This document shows, in pieces, positions 1 through 6,914 of a DNA stretch of 12,056 bases. This stretch comes from Nitrospirota bacterium (GTDB lineage Bacteria; Nitrospirota; Thermodesulfovibrionia; Thermodesulfovibrionales; Dissulfurispiraceae), in NCBI GenBank assembly GCA_016212685.1, contig JACREW010000218.1, forward strand, positions 1 to 12,056, written 5' to 3'. The position numbers and the translations under genes are program-made. Position 1 is the first letter of the stretch. The number at the start of each line of letters is the position of its first letter. The notes under the pieces were generated by a model. It ran no database searches, was not told where the DNA came from, and saw nothing but the letters and a program-made list of their open reading frames with translations.

Positions 1-1
1 C

Positions 2-103
2 TGGCCTCACATACATAAGTCATTAATAACGGAAATAGGAAAAAGTGCAGCGTTCAAAAATGAGCTTTTTAACTGGGCTGTAAAACAGGGCATTGCCACA
101 TAA
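2..103 (+). CDS. 3' end of an unrecognised gene (partial)
   Basis: An open frame enters from the left edge and runs 33 codons to a TAA at 101-103. The tail reads ...IGKSAAFKNELFNWAVKQGIAT, a plausible charged/aromatic protein C-terminus, and the other forward frame checked (frame 1) stops at once. I do not recognise the family. It lies in the same orientation as the methyltransferase and ends 48 bases before that gene's ATG, so it may be an upstream member of the same defence operon. Too little is visible to say whether it is intact. Confidence 0.45.
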   Translation, partial: WPHIHKSLITEIGKSAAFKNELFNWAVKQGIAT

Positions 104-122
104 GAGTCATGAGAGTCCTTCT

Positions 123-155
123 ATGAAACAGTATCAATACAGATTATTTACATGA
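123..155 (+). other. 10-codon mini-ORF overlapping the methyltransferase start
   Basis: An ATG at 123 preceded by GAGAG (111-115, 7-base spacing) opens a frame encoding MKQYQYRLFT and a TGA at 153-155. That TGA overlaps the methyltransferase ATG at 152 (ATGA). The 152 start has no Shine-Dalgarno of its own, so ribosomes may load here and re-initiate. Alternatively this is the surviving start of the original, longer methyltransferase gene: large methyltransferases of this class often begin with a short polar segment of this kind. Which reading is right cannot be decided here. Confidence 0.35.
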
Positions 156-2884
156 TTTTAGGAAAAATACTCTTTTATTTAACCTTGCGTAGATTCCGCT
201 CAGATATTCCAAAGCTCGATTTGCATGGAATCAACCCTGAAAAAGTAGGCAAAAAGCTGAAAGAATATTTTGAGATTGCAAGGCAGATAGACTATCAAGC
301 AGTATTTGAAGAGGACTTTCCTGATAAGGTGCCTTTTCCATCAAGCGGCGTTGAATCCCTAACAAATCTTCTTGACAACCTGAATAGATACAATTTTTCA
401 CACATGCCGCAGGATGTTATAGGAAATGTCTTTGAAAAGTTGATACCGCCTGAAGAAAGGCACTCGCTTGGACAATATTTCACCAATGAAAACCTTGTTG
501 ACCTGATGACAGCCTTTTGCATAAGAACAAAGTCTGATAAGGTATTGGACCCTACATGCGGCACTGGAACTTTTCTCATAAGGGCATATGACAGAATGAG
601 AAACTCAGGAGAAAAAGATCACAAAAAATTGCTTTCTCAAATATGGGGCATTGATATTGCCCATTTTCCTGCCGAACTTGCCACGATTAACCTTTATCGG
701 CAAAACATCGAAGATTACGCAAATTTTCCGAGGGTAATTTCAAAAGACTTTTTTGAAGTCAAACCTGATGACACTTTCAAGTTTCCACCTCCAAAACCCA
801 TACCCCCCTCATCTCCCCCCTTATTAAGGGGGGAACTAAAAGGGGGGTTCATGATAGATGAAAAAATCCCTTTATTCGATGCAATTGTCGGCAATTTCCC
901 GTATATCAGACAGGAGCTTATAGAAAAACGCATTAAAGGATACAAGGGCAAAGTTACTAAAGTTCTTGCTCAGGACTGGAGACAAGATTATCCGGAGCTT
1001 TTCGATAATGGAGACTTAAAGCTTTCAGGACAGGCAGACATTTATGCCTATCTATTTTTTCATACAGCAAAACATCTTAAAGATGACGGACGAATGGGTA
1101 TCGTAACTTCAAATGCATGGCTTGATGTTGCATATGGATATGAGCTTCAAAAATTCTTTCTTAAAAACTTTAAGATAGTCGCCATAATTGAATCACGCTG
1201 CGAGCCATGGTTTGAAGACGCAGCAGTAAATACGATTGTTACGATACTTGAGCGGTGCAAAAATGAAGAACAGAGAAACGACAATAATGTTAAATTCGTA
1301 AAAATAAAAAAACGGCTTAAAGACCTTATCCAATGGGATATAAAACTTCCAATGCAGAGATGGTTTGGGCTTGATCGGCTACTTATTCCGATAGAAACAC
1401 AAGGTGACTCGTACTTTAAGATTATAGGCACAAAAATTACTAATACTTTTGATAGACTTGCATGTCATGAGGATGAAGCCTTCAGGATTAGGGTCATAAA
1501 ACAAGGCAATCTCCTTAAAGATGTTGAAAAATCAGGCAAGACAGTTAAATGGGGGCAATACCTGAGAGCGCCTGATGTTTATTTTGAGATATTGGAAAGG
1601 TGCAGAAATAAGCTTGTGCCTTTAAAAGAGTTAGCCGATGTAAGAAGGGGCTATACAACAGGCATAAACGACTTTTTCTATCTCACTGAAGAAAAGGCAA
1701 AACATTGGGGAATTGAGAATGAGTTTTTAGTGCCGATAATAAAATCCTTTAAGGAGCTTGACAGGATAAAGATTGATAGCTCTTTACAAACAAATCGTTA
1801 TCTTTTTAAATGCAATAAAGAAAAGAAGCTGCTTAGAGGTACAAATGCCCTGAAATACATAAAACATGGTGAAGGTCAGGCAACAGAGGAAGGAGTTTCT
1901 TATCCTGAAGTCCCATCTGTAAAGGGCAGAAGGTTATGGTATGACATAGGCGAGCGTAAGCCGTGGGATATATTTGTTCAAGAGCATTGGAATGCTAGAT
2001 TCTTTATGCCTTTAAATATTGGAGGTTTTCTTGCAGATAAGCGTCTTTATGAGATAAAAGCCAATGAAAATCTAAGACTATTAGCGGCATTACTTAATTC
2101 TTCTATAACATTTCTGTTTATGGAGGTTACAGGTAGGATAATGCTCGGAGAAGGGGCGCTTGACCTCACAGTATATGAGTTTGAGGAATTACTTATTCCA
2201 GATATTACAAAGTCGCAGCCTTCCAAAATTCTGAAAGCCTTTGATAAACTTCTCACCCGTCCAATCAAACCCATCTTTGAAGAAGTAAAAATGAAAGACA
2301 GGCAGGCGCTTGACAGTGCTGTGCTTGAGGCGCTTGGGCTTGACCCAAAGAAATATCTGAATCCCTTGTACGATGGACTTACAGAGATGGTCAGGGAAAG
2401 AATTGATTTGGCAAAATCACGGAAGAAAGTAAAACAGGTAAAGACCAAAAGAGATATTGAGAAGCTTAAAGAGCAGGTTATTGAAGAGATAATTCCAGAC
2501 GGAGTAAAGAAATTTCCTGAGGAGTTTATTGACTCAAAATATCTGAAAGGTGCAAGGGAAATCTCAGTCCCTAATGAACCATTAAAGCTCGGCTCATATT
2601 TCATAGGGCAGCAGGAAGTTGTATCAGAGAGTGGATTTAAATACGATGCAGCGAATTTAGAAGAGGCAAAGTTTATTATTTATTCCCAAAAGCCGAATAG
2701 TTTTCTGATAAAGATTCCAAAGCAAGCATCTGTAGTCATAAAGGCTGTTGATGATTATGAGCGATATATAAAAGACCTGAAGGCAAAACTATTTGAAGCC
2801 TTCTTCCAGAGGACACACGATCATAAACAAGCAGATACACTGGTGCAACAGGTGTTTGAGGAATTGGACTTGCTGGAGATATGA
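152..2884 (+). CDS. Adenine-specific DNA methyltransferase, Eco57I/type IIG-like, probably N-terminally truncated
   Basis: Predicted SAM-dependent N6-adenine DNA methyltransferase of a restriction-modification or related defence system. In order: LGQYFT (106-111, motif X-like); SAM-binding motif I DPTCGTGTFL (133-142); GIDIA (166-170); catalytic motif IV as NFPY (248-251) instead of the usual NPPY; then GQADIYAYLFFHTAKHL and the DDGRMGIVTSNAWLD core. A long C-terminal half (about 450-900) is expected to hold the target-recognition region and a helical tail. The protein starts abruptly about 100 residues before motif X, whereas relatives from memory carry a longer N-terminal part, in some types with a nuclease. 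The start at 152 lacks a ribosome site and overlaps a mini-ORF. Residues about 216-233 are encoded by an inserted palindromic repeat. yhcG follows 4 bases after the stop. Methyltransferase identity is secure; activity is not. Confidence 0.88.
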   Translation: MILGKILFYLTLRRFRSDIPKLDLHGINPEKVGKKLKEYFEIARQIDYQAVFEEDFPDKVPFPSSGVESLTNLLDNLNRYNFSHMPQDVIGNVFEKLIPPEERHSLGQYFTNENLVDLMTAFCIRTKSDKVLDPTCGTGTFLIRAYDRMRNSGEKDHKKLLSQIWGIDIAHFPAELATINLYRQNIEDYANFPRVISKDFFEVKPDDTFKFPPPKPIPPSSPPLLRGELKGGFMIDEKIPLFDAIVGNFPYIRQELIEKRIKGYKGKVTKVLAQDWRQDYPELFDNGDLKLSGQADIYAYLFFHTAKHLKDDGRMGIVTSNAWLDVAYGYELQKFFLKNFKIVAIIESRCEPWFEDAAVNTIVTILERCKNEEQRNDNNVKFVKIKKRLKDLIQWDIKLPMQRWFGLDRLLIPIETQGDSYFKIIGTKITNTFDRLACHEDEAFRIRVIKQGNLLKDVEKSGKTVKWGQYLRAPDVYFEILERCRNKLVPLKELADVRRGYTTGINDFFYLTEEKAKHWGIENEFLVPIIKSFKELDRIKIDSSLQTNRYLFKCNKEKKLLRGTNALKYIKHGEGQATEEGVSYPEVPSVKGRRLWYDIGERKPWDIFVQEHWNARFFMPLNIGGFLADKRLYEIKANENLRLLAALLNSSITFLFMEVTGRIMLGEGALDLTVYEFEELLIPDITKSQPSKILKAFDKLLTRPIKPIFEEVKMKDRQALDSAVLEALGLDPKKYLNPLYDGLTEMVRERIDLAKSRKKVKQVKTKRDIEKLKEQVIEEIIPDGVKKFPEEFIDSKYLKGAREISVPNEPLKLGSYFIGQQEVVSESGFKYDAANLEEAKFIIYSQKPNSFLIKIPKQASVVIKAVDDYERYIKDLKAKLFEAFFQRTHDHKQADTLVQQVFEELDLLEI
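802..849 (+). repeat. Nested G-run/C-run palindromic repeat inside the methyltransferase ORF
   Basis: The core CCCCCCTTATTAAGGGGGG (815-833) has perfect 9-base arms around one central T. It is flanked by a second pair of six-base runs (C6 at 803-808, G6 at 842-847), giving a nested hairpin. I recognise this as a widespread intergenic repeat type in several Gram-negative and cyanobacterial genomes. Here it is read through in frame, contributing a Pro/Gly-rich segment (PIPPSSPPLLRGELKGGF) just before catalytic motif IV. Confidence 0.8.
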
Positions 2885-2888
2885 GGAC

Positions 2889-4079
2889 ATGAAACAACCC
2901 ACTAAAAAGCACACATATTTAACCCTTATCACCGACCTATCATCCCTTATTGAACAAGGCCGCAGAACAGCAGTTCGGTATGTGAACACTGCTCTGGTGA
3001 CTACTTATTGGCTCATCGGCAGGAGGATTGTGGAGCATGAGCAGAAAGGGAAAGAAAGGGCTGAGTATGGAGAAACGCTTTTAAAAAGATTGTCTTTTGA
3101 TCTGACCGAAAGATTTGGCAAAGGGGTTGGTTATATAAATTTAAATTTAATGCGGCAGTTTTATCTTACTTATCCACTTCAAAAAATTCTTCAGACACTG
3201 TCTGAAGAATCTACAGACAAAAAGGGGCAAATACTGTCTGCCGGATTATCTTCAATAGTTCAGACGTTGTCTAAAGAATCTCATATGCATTTAAAAAGCC
3301 AGACACCGTCTATCCAATCAACGATTTCGACCACACTGTCTGCACAATTCCCTCTCTCATGGTCTCACTACTGTTTACTTATGCGCCTCGATGACCATTA
3401 CCAGCGCGAATTCTACGAGTCAGAATGTATTAAAGGAAACTGGTCAGTAAGACAATTAGACAGACAAATCCAGTCAATGCTTTATGAAAGAACTGCTTTG
3501 TCCAAACGTAAAATAGCAGTTATTTCCAAAGCACATGAAAAGCCTATAATGCTTAAACCGGAAGACGAGATAAAAGACCCTTATATCCTTGAATTTCTCG
3601 GCTTAAAAGATGAATATTCCGAATCACAACTCGAAGAGGCATTGATAATGCATCTTGAGCATTTCCTTCTTGAATTAGGAAATGGTTTTACATTTATTGC
3701 CCGACAAAAGAGGATAACTCTTGAAGGGAGCCATTACCGCCTTGACCTCCTGCTTTATCACCGGGCATTGCGATGCCTTGTTGCGATAGATTTAAAGCTC
3801 GGCGAGTTTACCCATGCCGATGCAGGACAAATGAATCTCTACGTGAACTATCTCAAAGACAGAGAGAAACTTCCTGATGAAAATGATCCCATAGGCATTG
3901 TTCTTTGTTCGGATAAAAAGAATACGGTAGTAGAATATGCTCTCGGCGGTATGAATAATAAGGTATTTGCTTCTAAATATAGGTTAAAATTACCTAATCC
4001 TAAAGTGCTCAAGCGGGAAATAGAGCATGAAAGGCAAAGGCTTTTGGAGATGAAAATAGTTGAGGAGAGGAAGGGGTAA
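2889..4079 (+). CDS. yhcG: YhcG/DUF1016 family PD-(D/E)XK nuclease-domain protein
   Basis: A 396-residue protein. The N-terminal DUF1016 helical domain (about 10-100, YWLIGRRIVEHEQKGKERAEYG...) is followed by a Ser/Thr-rich linker with five imperfect QTLSxxS units (about 102-154). LSWSHY (156-161) leads into the second conserved region, and a C-terminal PD-(D/E)XK nuclease-like domain carries D286 (RLDLLLY), D301-x-K303 (AIDLKLG) and QMNLY (314-318). Family members are commonly found beside restriction-modification genes and are predicted DNA nucleases; the in vivo substrate is not known to me. The frame is open from 2793, but the start is placed at 2889, 4 bases after the methyltransferase stop and behind a GAGG, because the extra residues only read through the upstream gene. 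proC begins 4 bases after the stop. Confidence 0.9.
   Translation: MKQPTKKHTYLTLITDLSSLIEQGRRTAVRYVNTALVTTYWLIGRRIVEHEQKGKERAEYGETLLKRLSFDLTERFGKGVGYINLNLMRQFYLTYPLQKILQTLSEESTDKKGQILSAGLSSIVQTLSKESHMHLKSQTPSIQSTISTTLSAQFPLSWSHYCLLMRLDDHYQREFYESECIKGNWSVRQLDRQIQSMLYERTALSKRKIAVISKAHEKPIMLKPEDEIKDPYILEFLGLKDEYSESQLEEALIMHLEHFLLELGNGFTFIARQKRITLEGSHYRLDLLLYHRALRCLVAIDLKLGEFTHADAGQMNLYVNYLKDREKLPDENDPIGIVLCSDKKNTVVEYALGGMNNKVFASKYRLKLPNPKVLKREIEHERQRLLEMKIVEERKG
3186..3210 (+). repeat. Perfect 12-base-arm palindrome in yhcG, first of a set of related repeats
   Basis: ATTCTTCAGACA, one central C, then its exact reverse complement. Related CAGAC...GTCT copies recur at about 3229-3240, 3260-3271, 3300-3312 and 3332-3342. 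In frame they encode the QTLSEES, QILSAGL, QTLSKES, QTPSIQS and TTLSAQF units (residues 102-154). The repeats fill the variable linker between the two halves of the protein and can fold as RNA or DNA hairpins. Confidence 0.7.
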
Positions 4080-4083
4080 ACGG

Positions 4084-4872
4084 ATGATCGGTTTTATAGG
4101 CGGCGGGAATATGGCGGAAGCTCTGATAAAGGGCATGACCTCTCAGGGTATGAAGAATATAATCGTCTCCGAGCCTATGGAAGAACGGAGGCAATATCTC
4201 GAAAAGACATACGGAGTAAAGACAACGGCCGACAATAAAGGAGTCGCAAATTTGTGCGATATAATAATCCTCGCCGTTAAGCCGCAGAACATGGCCTCTG
4301 TTTTAGATGAAATAAAAGACGCTGTTACTGATGATAAGACGGTGGTATCGATAGCCGCGGGAATAACGCTTTCATACTTGCAATCAAAGCTGAAAACAAA
4401 AAAGCTCATACGGGTAATGCCCAATACCCCCGCGCTTGTTCAGGAGGGCATGTCCGTTATGTCCTTGTGCGAATGTTTCTCCGACAGAGACATCGCGATT
4501 GTAAGGGATATTTTTATGTCTGTGGGCAGGGTTCTTACAATGCCCGAAAAGTACATGAACGCGGTTACCGCTTTGTCCGGCAGCGGGCCTGCCTTTATCG
4601 CGCTGTTTGTAGAGGCGCTGATAGAAGGGGGAGTGAAAATGGGCATCAACAAAGAGCATGCCGTTGAACTTGCAGTTCAGACGTTATTGGGAACAGCTAA
4701 ACTGCTCGATACCGGAATGTCGCCTGAGAAGCTCAGGGAGATGGTTACATCGCCCGGAGGCACAACAGCGGCGGGACTGAAAGTCTTTGAGGAAAAAGAT
4801 TTTAAAAATACAGTAATGGACGCTCTTCAGGCGGCAGTTAAACGCGCTGAAGAACTCGGGAGGAGGGAGTAA
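4084..4872 (+). CDS. proC: Pyrroline-5-carboxylate reductase
   Basis: Catalyses the last step of proline synthesis, NAD(P)H-dependent reduction of 1-pyrroline-5-carboxylate to L-proline, in the cytoplasm. At 262 residues it has the usual family length. The N-terminal Rossmann motif is MIGFIGGGNMAEALIKGM; NTPALVQEGM follows around 110-120; and the C-terminal dimerisation/active-site signature covers ALSGSGPAFIALFVEALIEGGVKMG and VTSPGGTTAAGL. The start at 4084 is preferred over in-frame upstream codons because MIGFIGGGNMA is the conserved family start and AGGAAGGGG lies just upstream, inside the end of yhcG. The stop overlaps the yggT ATG by one base. Intact and ordinary; its base composition and codon use are less AT-rich than the defence genes upstream. 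Confidence 0.97.
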   Translation: MIGFIGGGNMAEALIKGMTSQGMKNIIVSEPMEERRQYLEKTYGVKTTADNKGVANLCDIIILAVKPQNMASVLDEIKDAVTDDKTVVSIAAGITLSYLQSKLKTKKLIRVMPNTPALVQEGMSVMSLCECFSDRDIAIVRDIFMSVGRVLTMPEKYMNAVTALSGSGPAFIALFVEALIEGGVKMGINKEHAVELAVQTLLGTAKLLDTGMSPEKLREMVTSPGGTTAAGLKVFEEKDFKNTVMDALQAAVKRAEELGRRE

Positions 4873-5186
4873 TGTTTATCTTCGCAAATCTGGTGCTGGC
4901 AATAGCGAATATCCTCGACATACTTCTGGATATTTACAAATGGGTCGTAATAATAGCCGCTCTAATAAGCTGGGTCAACCCAGACCCTTATAATCCGATC
5001 GTAAGGTTTCTCCATTCGGTTACGGAGCCGGTCTTAAGACCCATAAGGAGTCTTATAGGGCACAGGCTCGGCCCGATCGATATTTCTCCTTTGATCGTTA
5101 TTCTTGCTATTATATTTACTCAGAAATTCCTGATAGGTTCATTGATAGAAATAGGTTATAAAATGAAAGGAGGGGCTTTGATATGA
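4872..5186 (+). CDS. yggT: YggT family integral membrane protein
   Basis: A 104-residue protein with two hydrophobic segments (about 3-35 and 70-94). They flank a conserved loop with the family hallmarks SWVNPDPYNPIVRFL and TEPVLRPIRSLIG, then DISPLIVILAIIF. The family is a small inner-membrane protein often found beside proC/yggS and cell-division genes; proposed roles include osmotic tolerance and cell-shape or division functions, none certain. It starts one base inside the proC stop (TAATG) and overlaps the next gene by four bases (ATGA), consistent with translational coupling. Confidence 0.93.
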   Translation: MFIFANLVLAIANILDILLDIYKWVVIIAALISWVNPDPYNPIVRFLHSVTEPVLRPIRSLIGHRLGPIDISPLIVILAIIFTQKFLIGSLIEIGYKMKGGALI

Positions 5187-5653
5187 GAATAACGCCGCTT
5201 GATATTCAGCAAAAGCAGTTCCCGATGCGGTTCAGGGGGTTTGATGTAGATGAGGTATACTCTTTTCTCGAACTGCTGCGGGAGGAACTCGAGGAGCTTT
5301 TAAGGGATAACGCGTCTTTAAAAGAGCAGTTAAGCAGGGCGGACGAGCAGCTTAAGGAATACAGCAATATGGACGCCACGCTCCGCGAGACGCTGATGGC
5401 CACGCAGCAGATGGTGGAGGATTACAAGACCAACGCGCGAAAGGAAGCGGAACTCATCCTGAAAGAGGCTGAGCTTAAGGCCGATACCATGATAAAAGAT
5501 GCGCAGGAAAAGGTCGTGAAGATACACGAAGATATTGTCGATCTCAAGGGCATCAGGCGCCATTTCAAAGAGGAGATTAAAAGGCTTATAGACAGCCATT
5601 TCAAGATGCTCGAATTCGATAAGGAGAGGGAAGGGGAGGAAGGTGGCGTATAA
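5183..5653 (+). CDS. DivIVA domain protein
   Basis: A 156-residue, mostly coiled-coil protein. The N-terminal DivIVA-type segment, ITPLDIQQKQFPMRFRGFD followed by VDEVYSFLELL (residues 3-32), matches the membrane-curvature-sensing lipid-binding domain. Residues about 33-145 are a continuous charged coiled coil. DivIVA/Wag31-like proteins mark curved membrane at poles or septa. In Gram-negative lineages the role of this short form is unclear, but its place between yggT and hisS is typical of the yggT-divIVA neighbourhood. A strong AAAGGAGGGG precedes the start. The 3' end contains the ribosome site of hisS and overlaps it by 11 bases. Confidence 0.9.
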   Translation: MRITPLDIQQKQFPMRFRGFDVDEVYSFLELLREELEELLRDNASLKEQLSRADEQLKEYSNMDATLRETLMATQQMVEDYKTNARKEAELILKEAELKADTMIKDAQEKVVKIHEDIVDLKGIRRHFKEEIKRLIDSHFKMLEFDKEREGEEGGV

Positions 5654-6914
5654 CGCTCTAAAGGGCATTCAGGACATACTGCCTCCGGACATTCATATCT
5701 GGCAGAAAATAGAATCCAATGCGAGAGAGATATTTCAAAGATACGGCTTTCAGGAGATAAGGATTCCCATCATAGAATCCACCGATGTATTCATCAGGAG
5801 CATCGGAGAAACAACGGATATAGTCGAAAAAGAGATGTACACGTTTCCCGACAAGGCGGGGAGAAGCATCACAATGCGGCCTGAGGGAACAGCCCCTGCC
5901 GTAAGATGCTATGTGGAGCATCATCTCTATAATCTGCCGTCTCCGCAGAAGTTCTTTTATTCGGGCCCGATGTTCAGATATGAGAGGCCGCAGAAGGGCA
6001 GGTTCAGGCAGTTCTATCAGATCGGAGTAGAGGCATTCGGTATAGCCCAGCCGTCCCTCGATGCGGAGGTTATAGCAATGCTCAAAAATCTCCTCGAAGG
6101 AATAGGGCTGAAGGATGTAAACTTTGAGCTGAATTCCATCGGCTGCGAAAAATGCAGGCCTGATTACAAAAACGCCCTCTTGAAGTTTTTTGAAAATAAG
6201 CTATCCGATTTCTGTCCCGACTGCCAAAGGAGATACAACGCGAATCCCTTGAGAATACTGGATTGCAAGGTAGAGCGGTGCATAGAGCTTAGAAAAGGAG
6301 CGCCCGCCGTTGCAGAGCATTTATGCGGAGATTGCAGGGAACATTTTAACGAACTCGTATCGAGACTGGATGCAATGAAAATATCTTATACGCTGAATCC
6401 GAATTTAGTGAGGGGTCTTGATTATTACACGAGAACGACCTTCGAGGTAACGAGCGAGCATTTAGGAGCGCAGAAGGCAGTGGCGGCAGGCGGAAGATAC
6501 GACAGGCTTGTCGAGGAATTCGGCGGTCCTTCGACTCCAGCCATAGGTTTTGCGATCGGCATGGAAAGGATCGCAGCACTGCTCCAAACTCAGAACCCAG
6601 AACTCTTAACTCCAAAACCGAAGGTCTTTATCGCAACTCTCGGAAAAGAGGCGGAGATCGAAGGCTTCAGGATTGCAGAAGAACTCAGGGCTAATGGATT
6701 TTGGGTTGAGCCTAACTATGGCGGAGCATCTCTCAAAAGCCAGTTGAGAAAGGCTGACAGGATCGGAGCGGAGTTCGCATTAATAATCGGAGAGAACGAA
6801 CTGAAGGCAGGGAATATCCAGTGGAAGAACCTGAAAAAAGGCGAACAGGGAGAAGTGGAAATAAAAGACATTCCGGCAGTTTTAACCGACGACATCCAGC
6901 CTTCTAACCCTTAG
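5643..6914 (+). CDS. hisS: Histidyl-tRNA synthetase
   Basis: Charges tRNA-His with histidine (class II aminoacyl-tRNA synthetase); 423 residues, full length. It begins MAYNALKGIQDILPPD from a GTG at 5643 behind GGGGAGGA. Motif 2 is SGPMFRYERPQKGRFRQFYQ (107-126); the histidine-specific LVRGLDYYTRT is at 255-265; AAGGRYDRLVEEFGG follows at 281-295; and motif 3 GFAIGMERI is at 302-310. The C-terminal anticodon-binding domain starts near 325. Eight cysteines in the insertion domain (168/171, 191/194, 208, 213, 228/231) look like a metal-binding set, as seen in many bacterial versions. The linker between core and anticodon domain (about 314-325) is encoded by a 7-base tandem repeat. The last 33 bases overlap the convergent TatD-radical SAM gene, and I see no terminator. 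Confidence 0.98.
   Translation: MAYNALKGIQDILPPDIHIWQKIESNAREIFQRYGFQEIRIPIIESTDVFIRSIGETTDIVEKEMYTFPDKAGRSITMRPEGTAPAVRCYVEHHLYNLPSPQKFFYSGPMFRYERPQKGRFRQFYQIGVEAFGIAQPSLDAEVIAMLKNLLEGIGLKDVNFELNSIGCEKCRPDYKNALLKFFENKLSDFCPDCQRRYNANPLRILDCKVERCIELRKGAPAVAEHLCGDCREHFNELVSRLDAMKISYTLNPNLVRGLDYYTRTTFEVTSEHLGAQKAVAAGGRYDRLVEEFGGPSTPAIGFAIGMERIAALLQTQNPELLTPKPKVFIATLGKEAEIEGFRIAEELRANGFWVEPNYGGASLKSQLRKADRIGAEFALIIGENELKAGNIQWKNLKKGEQGEVEIKDIPAVLTDDIQPSNP
6587..6614 (+). repeat. Four-unit heptanucleotide repeat in the hisS linker
   Basis: Four consecutive 7-base units close to AACTCAG, at 6587, 6594, 6601 and 6608, each beginning AAC and differing at up to three positions. They encode QTQNPELLTP, the flexible linker between the catalytic core and the anticodon-binding domain of HisRS. 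With period 7 and a length of 28 bases, the array causes no net frame change here. Confidence 0.65.

Noticed and set aside
2793..2888. N-terminal extension of YhcG to 2793
   Set aside because: It overlaps the methyltransferase end in another frame; the family starts close to the ATG at 2889, which has GAGG upstream.
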